From contig NZ_MDTU01000001.1 in assembly GCF_001720395.1 (NCBI RefSeq), positions 1,461,217 to 1,525,216 on the forward strand: a DNA stretch of 64,000 nt, written 5' to 3'. This DNA comes from Piscirickettsia litoralis. Lineage in GTDB: Bacteria > Pseudomonadota > Gammaproteobacteria > Piscirickettsiales > Piscirickettsiaceae. The notes under the pieces were generated by a model. It saw only the letters and a list, made by a program, of their open reading frames with translations. It did no database searches and was not told the origin of the DNA. This document shows, in pieces, positions 26,798 through 36,806 of the stretch (positions are counted from its first letter, which is position 1; each line of letters starts with the position of its first letter). Position numbers and translations under genes: made by a program.

Positions 26798-28077
26798 CAA
26801 ACTCTGATACCAATGCTAACACCAACTATGATGTCATCGTTATCGGCGGAGGGCCAGCAGGTACAACAACAGCTTCATTACTCGCGCAGCAAGGCTGGGA
26901 TGTTGCCTTATTTGAAAAAACAGAGCACCCGCGTTTTCATATTGGTGAATCGCTACTTCCCATGTCCATGCCCTTGCTCAAAAAGTTAGGCGTTTATGAT
27001 CAAATTGAAAGTATCGGCCAACGCAAGCTAGGGGCCAGTTTTTTTTCAGAAACGCATGATCAGCATAAATCCTATTTATTTAAAAACTCGCTCACTAAAG
27101 ACACCCCTCATGCTTTTCAAGTTAAACGGGCGAGCTTTGATGCCACTTTATTCCATGCTTGCAAAAAACACGGTGTTAGCTGTTTTGAAAACACGCAAGT
27201 CACTCACTGTGAGCTCAACGCTGAAAAGCCCACGATCACAGTCCTTCATAAAATAAAAAGTAAAGATAATACAGTTATAACAAAAGAAAAAATCTATCAA
27301 AGTCGCTTTATTATTGATGCCAGTGGTCGCGATACTTTTATGGCCAGTAAATATAAAATTAAGCAAGCCAATCCAAAACATCGCAGCGCCGCTATCTTTG
27401 CTCACTTTTCAAGCGCTACAGAATTTCCTGAATTATCCTCGGGAAATATCGGCGTTTATTGGTTTAAGCATGGTTGGTGCTGGCTCATCCCTTTTAGCGA
27501 TGGCACTGTCAGCGTCGGTGCTGTTTGTAGCCCTGAGTATTTGAAAACTCGTCGAGGTAACTTAGATCAATTTTTACGTGATACCATTAAATTATGCCCT
27601 AAACTCACGACACACCTAAACACTGCAACACTAATCAATCAAGCTCAAGCCACAGGAAATTACTCTTATTTGTCCAGTAAAATCTATGGCAAAAACTACT
27701 TAGCCGTCGGAGATGCCTTTGGCTTTGTTGACCCGGTATTTTCCAGCGGCGTGCATATCGCATTGCGATCTGCATTTAAAGCCGCCGAAACTATCGATAT
27801 TTGCTTAAAATCTCCAAAGCAACAAGAACAGGCGTTAAAAAGCTATAGTAAATTTGTCCAACGCGGCATCAAAGGCTTTGCCTGGATGATTTATCACATG
27901 CTCTCCCCAAGCTTCCAACATTTATTTATGAACTCTAAAAATACATTTCGTGTTGAAGAAGCCATTATTTCCATCCTATCCGGTGATGTTTTCGATAACA
28001 CACAAGTCCGATCACGACTCTTCTTATTTCAGTGCTTCTATCATATCCACAAGCTATTTCATACACTCAAACGCTAA
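26794..28077 (+). CDS. FAD-dependent oxidoreductase of the flavin-dependent halogenase type
   Basis: The 427-residue protein has a dinucleotide fold, VIVIGGGPAGTT (residues 15-26), and the FHIGESLLP segment common to flavin halogenases. The diagnostic motif WxWxIP is present as W228-C-W230-L-I232-P233. The F-x2-P-x2-S-x-G motif is present as F311, P314, S317 and G319. A Lys (K78) precedes LGASF, where the catalytic lysine of phenol and pyrrole halogenases is found. It may halogenate the aryl ring of the pigment, as in the brominated xanthomonadins. A non-halogenating reductase or hydroxylase of the same superfamily remains possible. It is the last gene of the cluster. Confidence 0.75.
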   Translation: MTNSDTNANTNYDVIVIGGGPAGTTTASLLAQQGWDVALFEKTEHPRFHIGESLLPMSMPLLKKLGVYDQIESIGQRKLGASFFSETHDQHKSYLFKNSLTKDTPHAFQVKRASFDATLFHACKKHGVSCFENTQVTHCELNAEKPTITVLHKIKSKDNTVITKEKIYQSRFIIDASGRDTFMASKYKIKQANPKHRSAAIFAHFSSATEFPELSSGNIGVYWFKHGWCWLIPFSDGTVSVGAVCSPEYLKTRRGNLDQFLRDTIKLCPKLTTHLNTATLINQAQATGNYSYLSSKIYGKNYLAVGDAFGFVDPVFSSGVHIALRSAFKAAETIDICLKSPKQQEQALKSYSKFVQRGIKGFAWMIYHMLSPSFQHLFMNSKNTFRVEEAIISILSGDVFDNTQVRSRLFLFQCFYHIHKLFHTLKR

Positions 28078-28167
28078 TATTGCCCTTTTAAGCCTCAGCA
28101 GTTGCCTGATAATTTAAAACAGTGCTAGGGTATGATTAAGATCACTGCCAAAGGGCTATATTTTACA

Positions 28168-29070
28168 ATGACAACTCGAGATCTTGTCGGTTACGGCTCA
28201 AAGCCCATTCAGCCAAAATGGCCTGACCAGGCACAAATTGCCATTAATTTTGTTGTAAACTATGAAGAAGGGGCTGAAAGCAATGTTATTCACGGCGATG
28301 CTCAGTCAGAAAGTTACCTCACCGATTTACCAGGAATAACTCCTCTTTCTAATCAACGTCATTTGTCCAGTGAGTCTATGTTTGAATATGGCTCACGCTG
28401 TGGCATTTGGCGGTTATTAAAACTATTTGATGATAAAAATATTCCAATCACTTTTTTTGCTACAGGCTTAGCCCTTGAGCTTAACCCACTTCTTTGTGAC
28501 TACTTAAAAAACAGCTCTCATGAAATCGCCGGCCATGGCTATCGTTGGATTAGCTACCAAAATTTTACTAAAGCTGAGGAAAAAATTCATTTTCAAAAAA
28601 CACTGACTATTATCAAAGAGAAAACCAATAAAGCCGTTTCTGGCTGGTATACTGGTCGTCGCAGCCCATTTACTCGTGAATTAATTATAGAGCATGGTTT
28701 AAAATATGACTCTGAAAGCTATAGCGATGATTTGCCCTATTGGCTAAAAAACAAGGGCAATAATACATCACATTTAATCATTCCCTATACACTCGATTGC
28801 AATGATGGCCGTTATGCCATGCAACCTGGCTGGAACTCAGGAGAAGACTTTCTGAACCACCTTAAAAATACCTTTGATTGTTTATATCAAGAAGGTAAAA
28901 CATCACCCAAAATGATGAGTGTTGGCTTACACCCAAGGTTATCTGGCCGACCCGGTCGCAGTGAAATTATTAAAAAATTCATAGATTATATCTTACGCCA
29001 TAAAAACATTTGGCTTTGTACAAGAGAAGAAATAGCCCATCACTGGTACAACAACCATCCTTCTAATTAA
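28168..29070 (+). CDS. Polysaccharide deacetylase-family hydrolase (PuuE allantoinase-like)
   Basis: The 300-residue protein resembles PuuE-type allantoinases: start TTRDLVGYG, then INFVVNYEEGAE, the TFFATG barrel strand, HEIAGHGYRW, and a C-terminal SVGLHPRLSGRPGR. PuuE proteins are metal-independent relatives of polysaccharide deacetylases and act in purine breakdown. No other ureide gene is nearby, so the substrate is open. I prefer the ATG at 28168 because it gives the family start; an ATG at 28132 would add 12 residues. The GNAT gene follows 27 bases later. Confidence 0.75.
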   Translation: MTTRDLVGYGSKPIQPKWPDQAQIAINFVVNYEEGAESNVIHGDAQSESYLTDLPGITPLSNQRHLSSESMFEYGSRCGIWRLLKLFDDKNIPITFFATGLALELNPLLCDYLKNSSHEIAGHGYRWISYQNFTKAEEKIHFQKTLTIIKEKTNKAVSGWYTGRRSPFTRELIIEHGLKYDSESYSDDLPYWLKNKGNNTSHLIIPYTLDCNDGRYAMQPGWNSGEDFLNHLKNTFDCLYQEGKTSPKMMSVGLHPRLSGRPGRSEIIKKFIDYILRHKNIWLCTREEIAHHWYNNHPSN

Positions 29071-29097
29071 ATTAATATATTAAACCAGGAGAAATAC

Positions 29098-29946
29098 ATG
29101 GATAATTACGTAATCTCAACCATGACCGAAGCTGAAGTGCAAATTGCTATTGATTGGGCAAGAAAAGAAGGTTGGAATCCAGGTCTTAATGATGCAAAAT
29201 GTTTTTACCTATCCGATTCACATGGTTTTTTCAAAGGTGAGCTCGATGGTGAAATCATCGCTGTCGGTAGTGCGGTGATTTACGACTCTCATTTTGCTTT
29301 TTGTGGTTTATACATAGTAAAAGAAGAGTTTCGCGGTAAAAATTATGGCTTTCCCCTTACCAAGGCGCGCTTAGATTATGTTGGTGATCGACTTGTTGGC
29401 CTTGATGGCGTGTTAGAAAAAATATCAACTTACGAAAAAATTGGCTACAAAAATGTTTACTGTAATGCTCGATTTGAACTTTTAGAGCCGATTAAACAAG
29501 AAATTCCAGAAAATTCAAATATTATAAATATTGCTAAAGTTCCATTACAACAATTACTTGATTACGATCGAGAATGCTTCCCTGCGTATCGAGAACAGTT
29601 TTTAAAATTTTGGATCAATCAAGCCGGTGCATTTTCCTATGCTTATATGGATAATAATCAACTACAAGGCTATATCGTCATGCGGCCTTGTTATCAAGGA
29701 TATAAAATAGGTCCACTATTTGCAGATGATTTTGATCAAGCCGAAGCTTTATTTTTAGCCGCCTGCTCACAAGCTGAAAGTTTCCCTATTTATTTAGATA
29801 TTCCCTTACCCAATGACGCTGCCAAAAAACTCGTTGATAAATATAAAATGAAACAAGTCTTTGCTACCAATCGTATGTATAAAAATGGCCAGCCTGATAT
29901 TAATTTAAATAAAGTATTTGGAATCACAACGTTTGAGTTGGGGTGA
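29098..29946 (+). CDS. GNAT-family N-acetyltransferase with a C-terminal second domain
   Basis: The 282-residue protein starts with a GNAT domain. The acetyl-CoA-binding motif A is visible as LYIVKEEFRGKNYGFPLTKA (about residues 83-102) and the later YEKIGYKN. The second half, about residues 145-280, resembles the extra domain found in some two-domain acetyltransferases (Acetyltransf_18-like), with DYDRECFPAYREQFL and IVMRPCYQGYKIGPL. A strong AGGAGAA precedes the ATG. The substrate is unknown. Its stop is only 7 bases before the start of the reverse transcriptase gene, whose ribosome-binding site lies inside the end of this gene. Confidence 0.82.
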   Translation: MDNYVISTMTEAEVQIAIDWARKEGWNPGLNDAKCFYLSDSHGFFKGELDGEIIAVGSAVIYDSHFAFCGLYIVKEEFRGKNYGFPLTKARLDYVGDRLVGLDGVLEKISTYEKIGYKNVYCNARFELLEPIKQEIPENSNIINIAKVPLQQLLDYDRECFPAYREQFLKFWINQAGAFSYAYMDNNQLQGYIVMRPCYQGYKIGPLFADDFDQAEALFLAACSQAESFPIYLDIPLPNDAAKKLVDKYKMKQVFATNRMYKNGQPDINLNKVFGITTFELG

Positions 29947-29953
29947 TAATGAA

Positions 29954-31463
29954 ATGCAAGAAATAATTGAATTAGACTGCAATCAAGCTAGAGAGTTTTT
30001 CTTAAAGTCTAAAAGCTATTCCAAAATAGAACTCCCACCTTACTTTGACTTTTTCTATTGCTCTAAATAAAATTAATGATATGCTTTCCTCTAAAAGCAT
30101 TAACAATCTAGCAGACTGTTACGCTTCCGAAATCAAGCCCCGCCATGTAAATACCAATCACAATATACTAATTAATAAAGATGGAAAATATACTTGGCGC
30201 TCCCTTTGCTTAATCCATCCATTACTTTATATTGACTTAGTCAGAGAGATTACGAAAGAAACCAACTGGTCACTCATACAGTCAAAATTCGACGACTTTA
30301 AAAGCAACCCAAAAATTACTTGTATGAGTTTACCTCAAGTTGAAATATTTGAGCCATATGGTATTGGCTCACGTATTGCATTTTGGCTAGAGCATGTTGA
30401 AAAAGAGTCAATTCGATCATCACTAGATTTTCAATTTATTCTTCATACTGACATTGCAAACTGCTACCCATCTATATACACACATTCAATTGCTTGGGCA
30501 TTGCACGGTAAGGAGTTTGCAAAAAAACACAGAAGCTGTAAGAAGCTTCTTGGTAATAAAATTGATAAAAAAATAAGACAATTAAACTTTGATCAAACTA
30601 ATGGAATTCCTCAAGGCTCAGTCCTGATGGACTTTATCGCTGAGATAGTTCTTGGTTGCCTTGATAGAATACTATCCAATAAATTAGATGATAGTGGAAT
30701 TGGTAAGTATAAAATAATCAGGTACAGAGATGACTATCGAATTTTTTCAAATGACAGAGAAGAGCTTGCAAAAAATTTCTAATATATTGACACAAGCTAT
30801 TGCAGATTTCGGATTCCAGCTCAACCCTACTAAAACAATACAGTCTAGCGATATTATATGCAGCTCGATTAAAAGTGATAAATTAAATTATATTCGATAT
30901 AATCATTGTAAGCCATTAGAAGGAGACCTAGATAACCAACTATTATTTATAAAAATGTTTAGTAATGACTTTCCCAGTTCAGGTAAGGTAAAGGCCTTAT
31001 TAAGTAATATCCTTACACAGATTGAAGAAAACAATGCACTATATAATGATCCCATTTTAACAATAAGTATTATTACTGATATTATCTCTAGATGTCCATC
31101 AAACTACCCAGTAGGTACAGCTATTTTAAGCCACCTCCTAAATGACTTTAATAACATAAGCAAACAAAAAGAAATAGCAAAAAAATATATAAAAAACTCA
31201 CTAGCTCATCACTAAATACCAGCTATTTAGAAATATGGGTACAAAGAATCACGTATCACCTAAATGAAGATTTAGGCTTAAAAGAAAAACTTTGTAAAAG
31301 AATTAATAACGACAATAAAATAGAGCTGTGGAATTCAGACTGGCTAAATCATAAAGATCTAAAGAATGCTATTACAAATACAAGCATACATGATGCTGAT
31401 AAGCTAAACCAATGTGGGCCGAGAGTCTCATCATCTGAAGTCAACCCCTTCTCCATTTATTAA
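29954..31463 (+). pseudogene. Reverse transcriptase with YRDD active site (UG/DRT-like), three frameshifts
   Basis: Reconstructed, this is a protein of about 500 residues beginning MQEIIELDCNQ. Reverse transcriptase motifs appear in order: TWRSLCLIHP, HTDIANCYPSIYTHS (motif A Asp), TNGIPQGSVLMDFIAE, the catalytic RYRDDYRIF and LNPTKT. A helical C-terminal region of about 200 residues follows, with no known fusion domain. Three indels break it: T5 at 30050-30054 and A6 at 30770-30775 have one base too many, and A6 at 31191-31196 has one too few. No intron RNA, maturase or integrase domain is seen, so it is not a typical group II intron. YRDD in place of YADD suggests an Abi- or DRT-like defence enzyme. 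Confidence 0.8.
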
Positions 31464-31502
31464 CCTTCTGAGAGGCTCGATAAAAAGCCCCTCAAAAGCT
31501 AA

Positions 31503-32462
31503 TTACTCAACCACCTCACCCTGCGCCTGCAAATCCGCATGGTAGGAAGAACGCACCATCGGGCCACTAGCCGCATTGGTAAAGCCGATGCTTTCAGCAA
31601 ATTCCTTATATTCAGCAAACTCGCTTGGGGTAACATAACGAGAAACTGGCATATGAAAACGTGAGGGTTGTAAATACTGGCCAACAGTTAGCATTTCTAC
31701 GTCATGATCACGTAAATCTTGAATCACCTGCAGGACTTCTTCTTTGGTCTCACCAAGGCCGACCATAATGCCTGATTTCGTTGCGACATTTGGGTTACGT
31801 GCCTTGTATTTTTTAAGCAAGTCTAGCGACCATTGATAATCAGAACCTGGGCGTGCTTGGCGATATAAACGCGGCGCGGTTTCCAAGTTATGATTAAAGA
31901 CATCGGGCGCTTCTGTGGTTAATACATCAATTGCTACGTCCATGCGACCACGAAAATCTGGGACTAGAATCTCAACACGGGTATTCGGGCACAATGTACG
32001 CACTTCACGCACACACTCGGCAAAATGATTTGAACCGCCATCACGCAAATCATCACGATCGACTGAAGTGATGACGACATATTTTAACTGCATCTCTTTA
32101 ACTGATTCTGCTAAGTGCTTAGGCTCAGAGGCATCGAGTGCATCCGGACGACCGTGGGCCACATCACAAAAACTGCAACGACGGGTACATTTATCACCCA
32201 TAATCATAAAGGTCGCGGTGCCATGGCCAAAGCATTCGGGCAAATTAGGGCAAGCGGCTTCTTCACAGACACTGTGCAATTTACGATCACGCAGGCGTTG
32301 TTTTAACTCGGCGACTTTGTTATTTGATGGGAGTTTAACGCGTATCCAATCAGGTTTGGGTAAGCGCTCTGTGGTCGGCTCAATTTTCACTGGAATACGG
32401 GCAAGTTTTTCCTCGCCACGTTGCTTACGATACGGGTCTTTTTTTGTTTTTACTTCACTCAT
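31503..32462 (-). CDS. lipA: Lipoyl synthase
   Basis: LipA is the radical-SAM enzyme that inserts two sulfurs into octanoyl groups on lipoyl domains. Both iron-sulfur clusters are visible: the auxiliary cluster cysteines C66, C71 and C77 ([12 protein letters not shown]) and the radical-SAM triad C92, C96 and C99 (CTRRCSFC). The 319-residue length and the C-terminal VRSSYHAD, containing the conserved serine ligand, are standard. The start overlaps the lipB stop by 4 bases, the normal lipB-lipA arrangement. Confidence 0.97.
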   Translation of the reverse strand: MSEVKTKKDPYRKQRGEEKLARIPVKIEPTTERLPKPDWIRVKLPSNNKVAELKQRLRDRKLHSVCEEAACPNLPECFGHGTATFMIMGDKCTRRCSFCDVAHGRPDALDASEPKHLAESVKEMQLKYVVITSVDRDDLRDGGSNHFAECVREVRTLCPNTRVEILVPDFRGRMDVAIDVLTTEAPDVFNHNLETAPRLYRQARPGSDYQWSLDLLKKYKARNPNVATKSGIMVGLGETKEEVLQVIQDLRDHDVEMLTVGQYLQPSRFHMPVSRYVTPSEFAEYKEFAESIGFTNAASGPMVRSSYHADLQAQGEVVE

Positions 32463-33106
32463 TTATCCCATCCAACTTTATGCTCAGTCGCTGTATAGCC
32501 TAAGCGTGATGATAATTGTTCAATCAAAGCATTGGCAGCAATATCAATAGAATCTGGTCCACCCAGATGACTGACTTGTGTGACTTGTAAACCTTCATAA
32601 CCACATGGGTTGATGCGATCAAAGGGCTCTAAGTCCATACTCACGTTCAAACTGAGGCCATGATAGCAACAACCACGGCGAAACCGCAAACCCAGCGCTG
32701 AAATCTTTGCGCCCTCAACATAAACGCCAGGAGCCTTGTCACGCAAATGACTGTCGATTCCCCATGATTTGAGAATGTTTTGCACCGAAGACTCGATCAG
32801 GCAAACTAAACCGCGTACCCCTATTTTTAGGCGGCTGATATTCAATAAACAGTAGATAACAAGCTGACCTGGGCCATGATAGGTCACCTGACCACCTCGG
32901 TCCGTCTGAACAATCGGGATATCACCTGGATTTAAAACATGTTCGCTCTTACCGGCTTGGCCTTGAGTAAACACGCGCGGATGTTCAACCACCCATAGCT
33001 CATCTAAGCACGCATCCGTGCGGTTATGGGTAAACTCTTTCATCTTCTGCCAGCTTTCCTCATAGGCAACCTGCCCCAGCCAGCGTATATTCAACGGCGT
33101 ATTCAT
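32459..33106 (-). CDS. lipB: Octanoyl-ACP:protein N-octanoyltransferase
   Basis: LipB transfers octanoate from ACP to lipoyl domains, supplying the substrate of LipA. The protein shows the catalytic Lys in [11 protein letters not shown] and the catalytic Cys in NPCGYEGL, with the upstream [14 protein letters not shown] motif. I choose the ATG at 33106, which has GAGGG at proper distance, over the in-frame GTG four codons upstream; this gives 215 residues, the usual size. It overlaps lipA by 4 bases and follows the D-amino acid aminotransferase gene. Confidence 0.95.
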   Translation of the reverse strand: MNTPLNIRWLGQVAYEESWQKMKEFTHNRTDACLDELWVVEHPRVFTQGQAGKSEHVLNPGDIPIVQTDRGGQVTYHGPGQLVIYCLLNISRLKIGVRGLVCLIESSVQNILKSWGIDSHLRDKAPGVYVEGAKISALGLRFRRGCCYHGLSLNVSMDLEPFDRINPCGYEGLQVTQVSHLGGPDSIDIAANALIEQLSSRLGYTATEHKVGWDK

Positions 33107-33134
33107 CACTGCCCTCACGCTTTAGAGGGCTTTA

Positions 33135-33987
33135 TTATGCCAGAGCTTTCTCCTGCTGATAATAGCTAATCATCTGTCGCCATAGCGGACCAGGCTTGCC
33201 ATCTGCAATAAGCTGTTGATTTACCTGAACGATGGGTTGAACCTCTTTTGTTGAGCTCGTCAACCAAACTTCATCGGCGCTGAGCAAATCGTCCACACTA
33301 ATCACAGTTTCTTGAAATTTTAAACCCTGATTTTTTAGCGAGATCTAACACACATTGACGAGTAATGCCGCCTAGGATATTATCTTTCGGTGGTGTTAAG
33401 ATCACCTTATTCTTAACGATAAAGACATTCGATGAAGTCGCCTCAACAACATTACCCCCTCGTAGCAAAATAGCCTCAGCCGCATTATTATCCCGGGCAT
33501 ATTGATTGGCCATCGCATTGGCTAGCAAATTGACTGACTTAATATCACAGCGCTGCCACCGCTCATCCTCGCAAGTCACGACATTCGCTCCTGGATAGTT
33601 CGCATCGCCGTAATCGGGAGGGGTTAACGGCATGCTATAGGCAAACACCGTCGATTCACTCTGGTCTGGAAAGGCATGATTACGCACCGGCGCATAGCCC
33701 CGAGTAACTTGTAAATAAACCGCCTGATCATCGCCCAAGCGTTCGCTATTGCTTTCAATGAGCTGATTGAGTATCTCTAGCCATTCGGCTCTGGACAGTG
33801 GGTTTTCGATGCGAGTTTGATCCAGGCTATTTTCTAAACGAATTAAGTGCTCTTCACCTTTAAACAAACGCCTGTTATAAACGGGAATCACTTCATAAAC
33901 GCCATCGCCAAATAAAAAGCCGCGATCCAGCGGCGAGACTTTAACCTCATCGAGCAACATAAACTGATTATTATAATAAGCCTGCAT
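33135..33987 (-). pseudogene. dat: D-alanine aminotransferase, frameshifted near the 3' end
   Basis: This PLP-dependent class IV aminotransferase makes D-glutamate or D-alanine. The catalytic Lys is in DIKSVNLLANAMANQ, and the PLP-phosphate and cofactor contacts are in VVEATSSNVF and GITRQCVL. The frame ends early at residue-level KISRNCD. T6 at 33331-33336 (A6 on the coding strand) has one base too many: with five, the protein continues as LAKNQGLKFQETVISVDDLL through ADEVWLTSSTKEV to the stop at 33135-33137. An extra A in the A4 run at 33318-33321 would be an alternative site. The start at 33987 has GAGG upstream and lies 10 bases after dacA. Confidence 0.8.
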
Positions 33988-33997
33988 GATTGACCTC

Positions 33998-35236
33998 TTA
34001 TCCAAATAATTGATGGAAAAACAGGCTGACCTGCCCTGAAATTTTCGTCCACATACCGCCTTCTTTCGCATTATCTAAGGCGACGAGTGGCCGTTCTAAA
34101 ATTGTTTTTCCTTTAAAACTGATTACTAAACGACCATAACTCTGCCCTTCGATCACAGGTGCTTTTAGATAATTGGCAATTTTCAAAGAGGCTTTTAAGT
34201 CTTTTGCTTCGCCATAAGGAACGGTGAGATAAAGGTTTTCTTTTAAGCCTAATTTCACTTGTTCTGTGGCACTTAGCCATACTTTAGGTGTGGCAATCAC
34301 TTGATCTTTTTTATAGAGCAAGCGGTCTTCAAAAAAGCGAAAACCATAAGTGAGTAATTTTTGGCTTTCATTCACACGCGCGCGTTCATTTTTACTGCCC
34401 ATCACCACAGCGATTAAACGCATACCGTCGCGCTTGGCCGAAGAAATTAAGCAATAGCCAGCATCTTTGGTATAACCGGTTTTAACTCCATCAGCCCCCT
34501 CAAAATGCCAAAGTAAACGATTACGGTTAGGTTGCTTAATTCCCGACCAAGAAAACCATTTTTGCGAATATAGCTGATATTCTTTAGGATAATTTTCAAT
34601 TAAATCCCGAACTAAAATTCCTAGATCTCGCGCGGTTGTTTTACCTTCTATATGGGGCAATCCTGTCGTATTAGTAAAATTCGTTTGTAGCATACCCAAA
34701 CGTTTAGCAACACGGTTCATCAAAACGACAAAAGCATCTTCACTGCCTGCCACATATTCAGCAAGGGCCACCGTGGCATCATTACCCGATTGCACAACCA
34801 TGCCTTGTAATAAATCTTTGACGCTGACGCTATCACCCGCTTTCACAAACATCCGCGAACCACCTGTCTTCCAAGCTTTGCGGCTAATCCTCACTTTATC
34901 CGTCGTTTTAATTTTGCCATCGCGCAACGCTTCGGCAACAACATAATAAGACATCACTTTGGTTAAGCTTGCCGGAGAGAGACGTTCATCCGGATTGCCA
35001 CTAGCAAGCACTTGACCACTATTGTAGTCCATCAAAATCCAAGACTTAGCCTGAACATTAATCGGTGGCACCATGTTTCTTGGCAAAGATAAATACATCT
35101 TGCTTGGATAGTTTAGTTTCTGCGCCGGTGCTTTTTCTGCCTTGCTAGCTTCTGTATTTGCTGCGGATGCTGCAAATCCTGGCCCTGCGAAAACTAGGCT
35201 TCCTGCCATACAAAACAGCCATAATGTTTTTCTCAT
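33998..35236 (-). CDS. dacA: D-alanyl-D-alanine carboxypeptidase (PBP5/6 type)
   Basis: DacA trims the terminal D-Ala from peptidoglycan pentapeptides. The 412-residue protein has a signal peptide (MRKTLWLFCMAGSLVFAG), the active-site SxxK at S90-K93 (SLTK), SGN at 150-152 and KTG at 252-254, followed by the beta-rich PBP5 C-terminal domain. The last 17 residues (WTKISGQVSLFFHQLFG) form the expected amphipathic membrane-anchoring helix. The locus order mrdA-rodA-mltB-(SPOR)-dacA-dat-lipB-lipA matches that of many gammaproteobacteria. Confidence 0.95.
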   Translation of the reverse strand: MRKTLWLFCMAGSLVFAGPGFAASAANTEASKAEKAPAQKLNYPSKMYLSLPRNMVPPINVQAKSWILMDYNSGQVLASGNPDERLSPASLTKVMSYYVVAEALRDGKIKTTDKVRISRKAWKTGGSRMFVKAGDSVSVKDLLQGMVVQSGNDATVALAEYVAGSEDAFVVLMNRVAKRLGMLQTNFTNTTGLPHIEGKTTARDLGILVRDLIENYPKEYQLYSQKWFSWSGIKQPNRNRLLWHFEGADGVKTGYTKDAGYCLISSAKRDGMRLIAVVMGSKNERARVNESQKLLTYGFRFFEDRLLYKKDQVIATPKVWLSATEQVKLGLKENLYLTVPYGEAKDLKASLKIANYLKAPVIEGQSYGRLVISFKGKTILERPLVALDNAKEGGMWTKISGQVSLFFHQLFG

Positions 35237-35261
35237 CTGTATCCCTCCAAAGCATTTATCA

Positions 35262-35712
35262 CTAAGTCATCACTATCATTGTATCCCGATAGCCATTACG
35301 ACTTAATTTAATCTGTAATCGCAATGTCGCCTTTAAGCTCATCAATGGCCCCACTCTTATAATATTAAACCCATTTTTACGTTTAAGATAAATTCTATAC
35401 TCTCCAGTCAATGACCTTAAGCTTTCTATCGTACTAATCGCATCTTCATACTGCTTAAACGCCGCGACTTGTAAATAGCGGGTAAAGCCTGGACTTTCAG
35501 ATTTTGACATAATTTTAGGCTGAGCATGAGGCGTTCTAGTATTTAGCTCTGTTTTGGTTTTTTTTCATCGTTTGATGTTGATACGGCATTTTTTTAGCGT
35601 TAGGCAATACCGTCGGTGTTAACGTCTCAACCGGAGCCATCGCCCAAGCATGACTATACGTCAGCACCAATACATAAAAAACTGCTGAACAAAACTCTAT
35701 TAATTTTTTCAC
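35262..35712 (-). pseudogene. Secreted SPOR-domain protein in the rlpA position, frameshifted
   Basis: Reconstructed, the gene starts at GTG 35712 behind AAGGTGGG, encodes a signal peptide (KKLIEFCSAVFYVLVLTYSHAWA), a linker of about 45 residues and a C-terminal SPOR domain (RYLQVAAFKQYEDA to GPLMSLKATLRLQ) that would bind denuded glycan at the septum. T8 at 35558-35565 (A8 on the coding strand) has one base too many; with seven, the parts join as MKKTKTELNTR. It sits between mltB and dacA where rlpA normally lies, but the double-psi beta-barrel of RlpA is absent. It may be a shortened RlpA or an unrelated SPOR protein. Confidence 0.65.
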
Positions 35713-35756
35713 AACCCACCTTTAATACTAAAACGCCCTAAATTTAAAATACCTGC

Positions 35757-36793
35757 TTAAGAACGCTTCTTCTGGCTTTCTTTAAGTGCTAAACGACGAT
35801 AATGCACAATTTCCTGACTTAAGTCATACACGGCCATCGCATATTTTTGGCTATGGTTATAACGGGTAATGGCATAAAAATCCTGAAAAGCCAGCCAATA
35901 CTCAGAACCATTTTTACCATCAAGCTCAATGAGTGCCGCTTTTAAGCTAGAGTCCACTTTATCTTGTGGATAAATACCGAATTTGCGCAATTGAGCAATA
36001 GTATATTTTGGCTTAATACCCATTTTAATGATTTGCTGGAATTTACGACCAGAGACGTTTGCTTTAACTGCAATGGGTCGATTACCCTGCCAGCCATGCT
36101 TCTTAAAATAATTAGCAATACTGCCAATGACATCGGCATCATTATTAAATAAGTTTTTATGCCCATCCCCAGAAAAATCCACAGCATAATGCCGATAACT
36201 GCTTGGCATAAATTGTGGTAAACCTAAAGCACCAGCATAAGAGCCCTGTATTTTTAGTGGGTTCATTTTTTGATCACGCATTAATAGTAAAAATTGTGTT
36301 AATTCACGCTTAAAAACTTACTGCGCCTTTTGTAATCAAAAGCTAAGGTTGTCAGCACGTTAAAAGTTGGAAAGCCACCGACATTTTTTCCATATGAACT
36401 TTCAACACCAATAATGGCTAAAATAATTTGCGGGGGCACCCCATAAATTTGCTCTGCTCGCTTTAACCAATAGCTATTATTCTGCCAAAATTTAGCACCG
36501 GCTTTAGCGCGTTTATTAGAAACTAACCAACCGCGGTACTGCTGCCATGTCCATACTTTTTCTGCTGGGCGCTTTAATATTTTTAATGCACGATCATTAA
36601 TCTTGACACCTGAAAACCAGTTTTCGACCTGTTGCTTTTTAAAGCCATGCTGCTTTACTAGGTTATTAATATATGCCTGAACATCAGCCCGTTTAATAAA
36701 TGCAGTCTCCCCTGAAGCGGCATAATTTATCGCTAAAAAGCAATTCAAAAATATAAAAAGCCCGAGCCAATAACATCGTTTCATCTTAATCAT
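35757..36793 (-). pseudogene. mltB: Membrane-bound lytic transglycosylase B, frameshifted
   Basis: MltB cleaves peptidoglycan between MurNAc and GlcNAc. The first frame has a signal peptide, then VENWFSGVKIND and the catalytic Glu in AIIGVESSYGKNVG, and ends at KRRSKFLSVN. The second frame holds the rest: GSYAGALGLPQFMPSSY, FSGDGHKNLF and the C-terminal helix. A5 at 36312-36316 (T5 on the coding strand) is one base short; with T6 the frames join as SKFFKRELTQFLLLMRDQ. No lipobox is visible, so this may be the soluble periplasmic form. It lies between rodA and the SPOR gene. Confidence 0.88.
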
Positions 36794-36806
36794 TCCCCAT
36801 CCACAG

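Noticed and set aside
29954..31463. Group II intron or retron
   Set aside because: No maturase or endonuclease domain, no intron domain V-like RNA at the ends, and no msr/msd-like structure upstream that I could recognise.
31466..31496. Hairpin after the reverse transcriptase as a terminator
   Set aside because: The stem GAGAGGCT/AGCCCCTC has a mismatch and no T-tract follows, so support is too weak for a feature.
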